From positions 33,482,987 to 33,546,986 of the forward strand of contig CP136063.1 of NCBI GenBank assembly GCA_032622095.1: 64,000 nucleotides of DNA, written 5' to 3'. Origin of the DNA: Siphonodentalium dalli. Taxonomy: Eukaryota > Mollusca > Scaphopoda > Gadilida > Siphonodentaliidae. The translations under genes and the position numbers were made by a program. Of the stretch, positions 56,170 through 64,000 are shown piece after piece (the first letter of the stretch is position 1; each line of letters opens with the position of its first letter). The notes under the pieces are model-generated. The model was not told the DNA's origin. It did no database searches and was given only the letters and a program-made list of their open reading frames with translations.

Positions 56170-57477
56170 TAGAAATATACACCGTATGACGAAGGCTTGT
56201 TTGATCAAATTAATGTAATGTTTGTATTTTGTTTGGTTGTATATGATATGCAATGCGTTGAAGATGCGAAAGAAACTACAAAAGTGAAATGCACGCACGC
56301 AGATAGCTCATGACACACTCTACACGATAAAATGATAATTTACCACACACCATGGGCTACACAATTTACGAATAGGTGGGTTTATATTAAAATCCAAGTT
56401 ATTTGCTTTATAACGGCTCCGATATAAACTCATACCAATATGCCACTCTGGAAATGATTGTTGGAATTCGACGGGCGTTCTATCAGTTCTCTGGTAGAGG
56501 ATTGAGACTGGCCCGCGGCAAGACGGGTGTATCGAATCGGAGGTAGGTTCCATCCCACGGGGGATGGGGTAGCCGGAGGAAGGAGAGAGGGGAGTGACAA
56601 ATTTTTGGCGTATATATAGATAATATATATTATATATATAAGCGGAATTATTTTGAAGAGCTCTTTTCACTTGACTGAGAAAAAAATAATGTTCTATGTC
56701 AAAAAGTTTTGGTTGAAATTTTGGAGCCTTTTTCAAAAAGTGAAAACAAAATGAACGACTTTTCTGGGACAGGTCGATTTGGATCCGTTTTGGACTCTGG
56801 ATTTCCCAAAAGTCATCTCCGTTTCGCGTGTAGCATAATATGAATCTTCGGAGGAGATGTGATCACAATCACATGGGCCCAAATTGCAAACTTTGAGGGC
56901 CCGTAACTCTTGCATTTCTTCTCGGATTTCAAAAATCCTTTCCGGTATGAGTTTGTTTTCGTTCGGGAAATACATAAACTTAAATATATGAATGTCAATA
57001 AAAATTTTATTTTTCAAAAAATTTGCCCCCCCCACCCCAGTGTCAAAATATATGTCCGACCCTGTCAAAAATTCCTTCTCTGACTAAACTGACAACGGTC
57101 AACACGACTATGAAAAGCAGTTATCTGGAATGATACAAGAGGACAACATAGTACAATCAAATAGAGGTTTGCCAACTATGGGCGGTAACTCCTCAGGGAA
57201 AGCGCGGACACAAGTTCTGATGCACGTGGACAGTAGGGAATATCGAGATGTGCATACGGTCCAATTTTCGATGCTCTGCTCCTTATAATTTCCGAGATAA
57301 TCAAATGACATTTTTTTCAGATAAAGGGAGATAACTCCTCGGGGAAAACGCGGACAATATTCGTTATGCGACGATGGCATACAACTCTTTGATCCCAAGA
57401 TACGTACCAAGTTTTAGTGTGCTACTCCTGTTACTTTTCGAGTAATAAGGGTTGCAAAAGTGTCCAGTATAATAATA

Positions 57478-57690
57478 ATAATGAAAAATAATCGAAAAAG
57501 GGCCATGACTCTGTCAAAAGATATTGGACCAACATCCGGATACCATTATTTTTAGTAGACCTTAAATGCCTTCATTCGCTAGAGATTTCGCGGTCCTCCT
57601 CCCATTAGTTTCTGAGTATTTCCAATTAAACAGAAAACGGCCGCAGTAGAAAAACAATATACTTCCTTGGTTACACCATGGAAGTATAAT
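57478..57690. repeat. 225-bp tail unit, diverged
   Basis: It starts after an AAT run (57,470) and ends CACCATGGAAGTATAATAAT. It is more diverged than the three at 46-48 kb. Confidence 0.75.
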
Positions 57691-58430
57691 AATACTAATA
57701 ATAATATGTATATAGCGCCTATCCCCCGCAAGGGGCCCTAATCGCTTTACACATAATATAAATACACAAGAAATGCACATGGAAAATAATCAATAGATAT
57801 GTGGAATTATATATAATCAGATTTTGTTAGTTTTCTTTGTGTCGTGGTAGCGTCGTCGGAATATGTGAGTTTTTAAAGCAGATCAAAAATCGGTTAGCAA
57901 GCAAGATTGTCGCATTTCATTTGGTAGAGAGTTCCAAATGTCGGGACAGGCTACAGAGAAAGCTCTGTCGCCGACGGTCAAAAGATTTGCACCTTGAGGG
58001 CAGAGAAGGGACGATTCACCAGAACGAAGTGTTCGCCGGGGAGTGTATGGATATATCAGACTGTTAATATATTCGGGAAGGGATTCAGAGACAAACATCC
58101 GACGGAAACCAAATGTTGCTATTTTGAATTGAATCCGATCTTTGATAGGTAGCCAGTGAAGGTCGGCGTGCATGGTTGTTACGCTACAGCCTTTCCTTCT
58201 TCGGAGTACAATTCTGGCGGCGGTGTCCTGCAAGCGTTGAAGTCTGTTGATTTGCGAATCGGGGAGCCGGAATAACAGTATGTTACAGTAGTCTAGACGA
58301 CTCATAACAAACGAGATATGGTGAAAAAAGAAATCATGCATAGCAAGATAACAATCTTGAGTTGGAAGACTAACATTGGTATTCGACGTTTGAATTCTAG
58401 AGTCTGAGGAGTCGGGTTTCGCATTTGTAC
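57691..58430 (-). pseudogene. 3' end of a CR1/L2-like LINE (RT C-terminus)
   Basis: The minus-strand frame (58,341 to 57,883, open further up to about 58,430) shows the conserved RT tail: SRLDYCNILLFRLPD, LQRLQDTAARIV, DLHWLPIKDRIQFKI, then PEYINSLI and GDRAFSVACPDIWNSLP. The 3' untranslated end reads GGCGCTATATACATATTATT on the minus strand and ends in an ATT-rich tail, typical of CR1/L2 3' ends. It is 5'-truncated and therefore dead. Confidence 0.88.
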
Positions 58431-58589
58431 GTCCTAAATAATTCGAATAACTGCTCTAAATGCCATACGACTGAAGTAAGAGAAGCCTTGTACAAGCACA
58501 AAATCATAATGAGAACATCAAAGAGAGGAACATTGTGTCGATTCGAAAACGAGATATACCGAAATAGGATTCTCTTTGAATCATCAAGG

Positions 58590-58800
58590 GTACAAAAACA
58601 ACCAATGGGTTATATCATGAACATGTGGCAAGCTATTTGTGGCATACCAAAGCAACAAATTGCGTGTATCAAGGAAATATGACAAGCAATGTGTCGGATA
58701 CCAAAACAACCAATAACTCGCCCCATGCAATGTGACAAGCAATGTGTGGGATACCAAAACAGACAGCTTGTATCATGACCAACTGGTAAGCAGTGTCTGA
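58590..58800. repeat. Degenerate tandem repeat of about 60 bp, 3 units
   Basis: ATGTGGCAAGCTATTTGTGG, ATGACAAGCAATGTGTCGGA and GTGACAAGCAATGTGTGGGA each precede ATACCAAA(A/G)CA. Confidence 0.65.
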
Positions 58801-59540
58801 ACCCAGCTAAAAGATATACTTGCTGATGAAATGTTATAACCTGTTAAGAAAATTGGTACAACAAGATATATACGTTTTACATTGAGAAGAGGATTGATAG
58901 ATATGGAAAAGACAATAATTTAATCACAAGGTGTCAATCCACGGAAAACTGTAAAACAATTGGCTGACAAACAGTTTGCCATTTAGCTTGTTCTCGATAA
59001 TCTAAATTTCTTCATCACCGCGCTACAAAAAATGACAACAGCGACGAGTGAATACGCCTGTACAGAGTGCCTAAATGTATGGAAACTGCTGGATACGTCC
59101 TTCAATTTAACATGAAATTTCGGCTTCTTATTTCCTTCGGGTATGACGACGCCCGGACTCTAGCTGGCTTAGTACGCATGTATTGCAGGCAACGAGTCGA
59201 AACATGATTTGGCATGCGCTTAGCATGACATAAGTCAGCAATCTGCAACTGATGACGGTCTTATCAAAACATTTTGGCATCGTTTTAACTCATTTGGAGT
59301 AATTTAAAAAAAACCTAGAAATTCTACCTTTGGCATTAAATGAATCTTGTTTTTGTGGGGTACGTTCTAAAACTATTTTCAAACTTCTAATAAACCGCTC
59401 CGGGATCCAGCTTCTACCTCAAAATTCATGTCATCAGAACGAGGAGCAATTTGTCTGCGAGAAATTGAGACCTTGGTCATCATCACTTTTAGCTTCGAAT
59501 CTTCTTTAATGCACCCAGGGCCGATAAGGTTCGGGGTGAT
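58801..59540. other. Unassigned interval
   Basis: No gene or repeat was recognised. It precedes the presumed 5' end of the LINE. Confidence 0.35.
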
Positions 59541-59894
59541 TTATGTGGTTCTTTGATCCTGTCATCCGGCAGACATTCCGGTTTTTCGGTACGATCCGTC
59601 CCGTATCGGCCGAACTTAAAGTCCGCATTTTACATCCGCCCGGAATGCTGCCTCCTTCCGGTAACTGGAAAAGCAAGTCACTCTTGAATTATACGTATCG
59701 CGACCGGTTGTGTGTCGTCAATTCTTATCTGTTTCCATCCGTCACCGTGTTTCTTCACCAGCCTTCATTTATGCGTCTATCATCTTGTTCCTTGTGCGTT
59801 CTGTCTGCGTTCTGTTCCGTCGGCGTTACCTATTTTCGTGGGTCGCGCACGTGTTTCCCTGTTTGTCGTTCGGTGGCACTCAAAACATTATCAC

Positions 59895-60722
59895 ATGGTT
59901 CGTACGGGATCTCGCGTTCGGGCCCGCGCCCGTTCGTCTCGAAGCAGTCGACAGGATGCATCTGCCAGATCGTCTCGTGCTGGTCCTGCTTCCAGTGACC
60001 GTGTTAGGCCTTCTTCTCGGGTGTCGGCCAGTGTGTCATCTGTGGCTGATTCACGGGTGCGTGGCCGTGGACAGCATTCGCGCGGCAGGCCTGCTCGTGG
60101 CTCTGGACGGGGACGCCGCGCCTCCCGTGGCCGGGTTTCACAGTCTTTCGTCAAACACGAGTCGTTAGATCGAAGACTATCTTCTCTCACAAGCAAATAC
60201 TCATCGACGGTTGGAACTATTAAGCAGCATGTTGACGGTGTAGAGAGACAGTTGTCTACAATGTTTGAGCTTTTGGCCCAAGATAATGTTGTGAAGTACA
60301 ATACACTGGGAGCAGTGGTACAGTCTTGCATGCAAACTGATCACACTCAACCAATCGATTTGCTGTGGAAAGCTCCCGACATGTCACATCATAATTTGTC
60401 AATAGGAGATCCTCAGGCAAACAGCAGTAAAAACTCTGGAACACTAAACCAACCTAGGACAACGGGTGCTCTTGCTACAAATTCCAATGATATAATTATT
60501 GACAGTATAGTGAATAACAGTCATGTTAGCCCTAAAATCCTGCCCGAACCGTCGGTCGATCCACTCGACCACTTATCTCCTATAAATTGGTCAAAGGATA
60601 CCAGCTCCCTAATGAGGGAAATTCTTGTCAAGACCAAAAAATCTACTGACTATACTACCACGAATCAAGCTGACATCAGTCAAGATCTCCAACATTCAGT
60701 AATATGCTGGCGAATACCGTAG
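59895..60722 (+). CDS. LINE ORF1, N-terminal part (275 aa)
   Basis: ATG at 59,895 is preferred over upstream ATGs because it begins the Arg/Ser-rich nucleic-acid-binding stretch (MVRTGSRVRARARSSRSSRQ...). A coiled-coil-like segment follows (LDRRLSSLTSKYSSTVGTI...VERQLSTMFELL), then a Ser/Asn/Thr-rich linker. The frame ends shortly after the natural protein appears to continue in another frame at about 60,690. ORF1 proteins coat LINE RNA. Confidence 0.7.
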   Translation: MVRTGSRVRARARSSRSSRQDASARSSRAGPASSDRVRPSSRVSASVSSVADSRVRGRGQHSRGRPARGSGRGRRASRGRVSQSFVKHESLDRRLSSLTSKYSSTVGTIKQHVDGVERQLSTMFELLAQDNVVKYNTLGAVVQSCMQTDHTQPIDLLWKAPDMSHHNLSIGDPQANSSKNSGTLNQPRTTGALATNSNDIIIDSIVNNSHVSPKILPEPSVDPLDHLSPINWSKDTSSLMREILVKTKKSTDYTTTNQADISQDLQHSVICWRIP

Positions 60723-61336
60723 GTGTTGGCAATTCGATTGCCTCTTCGAAAGCGCAATCTGACAATGTCGAATCGGGACAACATTCCTCGCATTCTAATT
60801 CAAACTATAACGAAAGTTTAAATAGCATTCCTGTCTTTTCAACAACCGAGCAGAATGAGGAGAGACAACGAACGTCCAACACAGACCGCACGCGCGACGA
60901 CATGAGAATGGCCCACAACTCGTCAGTTCGTAATAAATATGACAACTCGAAAATGCAAGTATACAATTCACACCACCAACAAACTTCAGCATCAGAAACC
61001 GATTCGACGCACATATTCCATGATGTCCCACCACGCGATTACCACGATGAAGAATATCGTCACGACGATACATGCGGCTTTAAAGGCGTGTTACCTAAAA
61101 GAGGTCGGAGAACCCGTAAAATCTGTATAGGAAGGATTGCTACAACTGCCAAAGAACGCGATCTTTGGACATTCTTCGAAAATAGAGGCATATTGCCCAC
61201 ATTCGTTCGACTCATGGCCAGTACAAGGAATGGCACACAATCAGCCCGAGTTAATTTAAACGCAGATGATATAAAATTGCTGTACCAAGAAGATTTCTGG
61301 CCCAAAGGCATCATTGCCAGACAATGGCGTTCCTGA
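60704..61336 (+). CDS. LINE ORF1, C-terminal part (210 aa)
   Basis: It overlaps the preceding frame by 19 nt in another frame. Residues about 138-205 form an RRM-like fold seen in LINE ORF1 proteins (RKICIGRIATTAKERDLWTF...ARVNLNADDIKLL) with the typical end FWPKGIIARQW. It probably joined the N-terminal part in the active ancestor. Confidence 0.7.
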   Translation: MLANTVGVGNSIASSKAQSDNVESGQHSSHSNSNYNESLNSIPVFSTTEQNEERQRTSNTDRTRDDMRMAHNSSVRNKYDNSKMQVYNSHHQQTSASETDSTHIFHDVPPRDYHDEEYRHDDTCGFKGVLPKRGRRTRKICIGRIATTAKERDLWTFFENRGILPTFVRLMASTRNGTQSARVNLNADDIKLLYQEDFWPKGIIARQWRS

Positions 61337-61938
61337 TCCACCTCAGCGTGACTATCATGGAGACACAGCCAAATAAGCTTAATATATTGACGTGGAATGC
61401 CACAGGCTTCATGTCATCCCAGCTATACATTTGTGATATTCTGAAAACATTAAAATACAGCTTCGTCGGAATATCTGAGCACTGGCTTAGTGAACAAAAT
61501 GTTATTTCACTTGAAACACTACATCATTCCTATTCCGCCGTGGTAAAGCCGGGGCGAACAATCAAAACTAAAACTAACGCCACGTTCACAAGAGACGGAG
61601 TAGCCATTATGATACGAAAAGACTTGCTCAACAGATGTACAGTGATCGATCTACCACACGAATGGTGCGCAGGCATCAACTTCAACGTTTCCCCCAGCAT
61701 GTCACTGGCATTCATTCAAGTATATATGCCAAACACAAACCATGGAGATGACGAATTTCAGAAGTGTTTAGCATCTCTGTTGGACATTTATTCCATGCTA
61801 TCACAAGAAGGTTCTGTTATTTTAATGGGTCATTTCAACGTACACCTAGGAGATGCCAGAGGTTTGTTCGCCTTCGTGCAAGGGTCCACGATTCACATTC
61901 TTTCCTTTCGCTGCAGTGGCCAGTCCAACCACTATTGA
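61324..61938 (+). pseudogene. LINE ORF2: endonuclease N-terminal part
   Basis: APE-type endonuclease motifs are LNILTWNATGF and GISEHWL (catalytic Asn and Glu regions), then DGVAIMIRKDL and FIQVYMPN. Where the family has GDFN, this copy has GHFN (His170, codon 61,831), losing a catalytic Asp. The frame goes wrong near 61,880. It overlaps the end of ORF1 by 13 nt. Confidence 0.8.
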
Positions 61939-62395
61939 TCATATCTTCATACCAGAATGTATGGTACATTTGGTATCGTCATGTCGCGTCTTGGATGATA
62001 TACCATCGAATGTGTCAAACCATCTGCCAGTGACATGTTCCATTACCGTGGACATGTATGACCACCAAACCACAGCCACCCGCAAACACATCCGCACTGT
62101 GTATAAATGGAAAGGTGGTGACACTCAGGGATACCGTCTAATCCTGAATACGGCGTGCTCCGAGATGTTAAAGCGACATATCGTTGACAATTCTGACGTT
62201 GATAAATTGTACGCGGATGTTGTATCCTCACTCCATGAGGCTGCCCTGTCAGCTATTGGTGAACGAAAGTTCCAGACACACATGAAGCCCTACTGGAATT
62301 CTGACCTATCTTCGCTACAACAAAATGTGAAAGCAAAACGATCAAAGTGGTATTGTCTGGGAAAAAACATTCTACGGAATCAAGTGATTATCTGA
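61853..62395 (+). pseudogene. LINE ORF2: endonuclease C-terminal part and linker
   Basis: TTIDHIFIPECMV followed by DDIPSNVSNHLPV is the end of the endonuclease domain. The family's final Ser-Asp-His is Ser-Asn-His here (codon 62,018). The frame ends in a shift near 62,360. Confidence 0.8.
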
Positions 62396-63987
62396 ACTAC
62401 AAGGACTCAAAACGTCGATTTCGGCGGGCTCTAAGGATAGCCGTGCGCAATCACGAGCAAAAATTCCTGTTAGATGTTGAAACTGCAGCAAACGAAAATC
62501 CCACTCGTTTCTGGAAAATGACGAATTCTAAAACTAACTCCCATGCAGTTACGAGTGGTATGGATTTCGGAAATGGTATGTGTAAAGAGCCTAGTGCGAT
62601 CTTATCAGGCTGGAAATGCTATTTTGAGAACTTATACACTCCCACAGTACACGCTGATCCCGTGTTCAACAAATTCATTACCAACAGCCTCTCGTCGGAA
62701 TTCGATCCCTCCTGCATAAATTATGACTCGACAGTATTTTGCAATGAAATTATGTCAGAAGATGTCAATGCTCAAATAAAAAACATGAAGAAAAACAAAT
62801 CATCGGGTCCGGATGGTATTGCTAACGAGCACCTGATATTTTCTTCTAAACTCATGGTGTCAGTGATTTGTAAACTCTTCAATAGTATTCTTTCACGGGA
62901 ATGGATTCCCACGGTTATGAAATCTGGTATCATAATTCCTCTGCACAAAGGCGACCCGAAGCCGCGGACAAAGCCAGACAGTTATCGTGCAATCACACTT
63001 CTCTCCTCATTGTATAAACTATTCGAGTCGGTCATCTTACACAGATTTCTGAAAAGTCCATCCCTTAATAAATTTCCACATGCTCTGCAATTCGGATTCC
63101 AGAAGGGAGTCAGCTGAACTATGACGTCGTTCAATGTGCAGGAAGCTATACACTATGCACGCGACAACCACTCCAAAGCTTATGTTTGCTACCTTGACTC
63201 TGCAAAGGCATTTGACTGCGTTTGGCACGAGGGCCTGCTGTACAAACTGAACAACCTCGGATTCAATGGGAAAATACTTCGGATAATCCGCAACATGTAC
63301 TCAAATTGCGCTAGCCGTGTGCTCCACAATGGTGATTTGTCAGAGTCATTTGAAATTCGCCAAGGAACAAGACAAGGGGCCGTAAGATCGCCTTTTTTCT
63401 ACTTGACATTCATTGGCGATCTCTTGTCTACTCTTGAAGTTTCAGATCAAGGTGCATCTATTGGCAATATCAACTGTACCTCACCAACATCTGCAGATGA
63501 TATTACTATAGTTTCCCTCACAAAAGCTGGTTTGGACAACTTGATGAAAATCTGCTTCAACTACAGAAAGAAATGGCGCTTCTGTTTTTCAAAATCTAAG
63601 AGTTCCGTTGTCGTATACAACGAAACGAAACAACAACACACAAACCAACAAAGATCGTGGATTTTTGGGAATGACACGATCGATGAAAGCACCGACTGTC
63701 GCCATCTGGGAATTTCTCAAGGAAAATTCGGCAATACTGTTAACCGTGCTACAAATATATCTGAAGTGTTGAGAAAAACATACTTTTCTATCGCTGGTAG
63801 GAAATCCTTAAGTATGTGCACCCCTCTCACAATGAATAATCTCCTACGCACAGTTGTGCTTCCAAAGGCTCTTTATGGCGCTGAACTCCTATATTCAACA
63901 GATGACAACGCTCTCTGCACATGCAGAATCTTCCAACAAGGGCGAGCACAAACCTCTCACTCAGTCTCCTGGGTGTTTTACCGATGA
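62347..63987 (+). pseudogene. LINE ORF2: reverse transcriptase with internal stop
   Basis: One frame is broken by a TGA at 63,115. Before it: KNKSSGPDGIANEHL, GIIIPLHKGDPKPRTKPDSY, RAITLLSSLYKLFE and FGFQKGVS. After it: VCYLDSAKAFDCVWHEGLL, GTRQGAVRSPFFY and the catalytic box TSADDITIV, where the usual YADD Tyr is Ser (63,490). The last 20 residues before 63,987 are out of frame with the family. The rest of the gene lies beyond the window. Confidence 0.88.
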
Positions 63988-64000
63988 GTCGCCAACTACA

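Larger units (their letters stand above)
52815..57690. mobile_element. Composite repeat element, copy 2
   Basis: It starts CTAGAGGTCAGATTCCATGG as at 42,712 and ends with the GTTACACCATGGAAGTAT tail at about 57,690. Order: 5' segment (53,195-53,560), inverted-orientation GGTCAAGGTCAGGTCGGGG modules (53,600-53,950), two blocks that each include a tRNA-like head (53,960-54,840; 55,118-55,990), the 1.2-kb body and a single 225-bp tail. The internal block is duplicated relative to copy 1. Confidence 0.55.
59541..64000 (+). mobile_element. APE-type LINE (CR1/Jockey-like), incomplete at window edge
   Basis: Plus-strand order is G+C-rich 5' region, ORF1, endonuclease and reverse transcriptase, continuing past the window end. 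At least four frame changes (about 60,690; 61,880; 62,360; 63,930), an in-frame TGA (63,115) and altered active-site residues show it is defective. Its 5' boundary is not defined. Confidence 0.85.

Noticed and set aside
59891-60331. Minus-strand 146-codon frame
   Set aside because: It is antisense to the Arg/Ser-rich part of LINE ORF1 and explained by the G+C-rich codons there.

Overview
This window is non-coding-rich, A+T-rich animal DNA. There are no operons or prokaryotic signals. It is full of LTR and non-LTR retrotransposons, tRNA-derived repeats, short inverted-repeat elements, minisatellites and long palindromes. The mix (an Env-bearing Ty3/gypsy element, CR1/Jockey-type LINEs, repeats with AAT microsatellites) fits an aquatic invertebrate, perhaps a mollusc; that is inference. 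No conserved host gene could be identified.

Layout. 1-13.5 kb: short inverted-repeat elements, a near-perfect 220-bp palindrome (about 1,879-2,098) and a roughly 9-unit tandem array with a 372-382 bp period (5,927-11,640). The array is split by a 1.8-kb insertion bounded by two 458-bp direct repeats and a TTAT duplication. 13,517-28,673: a complete, young (LTRs differ at 2 of 455 positions), unusually large (15,157 bp) Ty3/gypsy endogenous-retrovirus-like element with a 4-bp ACGG target duplication. Its order is LTR, primer site, repeat-rich leader, basic accessory ORF, gag, protease-RT-RNase H, integrase, a 3.9-kb interval, F-type env, a 180-bp duplication, polypurine tract, LTR. The 3.9-kb interval between integrase and env carries two antisense small ORFs. 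Each sits 50-60 nt behind a TATA box on the minus strand, and the two proteins look like diverged copies of each other. This is the most novel signal in the window.

28.7-42.7 kb: MITE-like elements, a 1.24-kb inverted-repeat element, promoter-like CCAAT-rich DNA, two unrecognised ORFs (36,949-37,551 plus; 38,591-39,178 minus), a candidate exon and an array of CCACCACGGTGG palindromes. 42.7-57.7 kb: two large copies of a composite repeat family holding tRNA-like (class II) pol III promoters, modular tandem units and AAT microsatellites. Between the copies lie a 22-bp minisatellite (16 units) and a decayed minus-strand LINE (51,046-52,612). 57.7-64 kb: the 3' end of a minus-strand CR1/L2-like LINE, then a longer plus-strand LINE (ORF1, endonuclease, RT) that runs off the window and is broken by frameshifts, a stop codon and changed catalytic residues.

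How the genes fit together: all recognisable coding DNA belongs to mobile elements. In the LTR element, the sense genes would supply capsid, enzymes and an envelope fusion glycoprotein. A candidate splice donor in the leader (14,545) and an acceptor (25,025) would make an env mRNA. The antisense pair could be separately transcribed accessory or regulatory genes.
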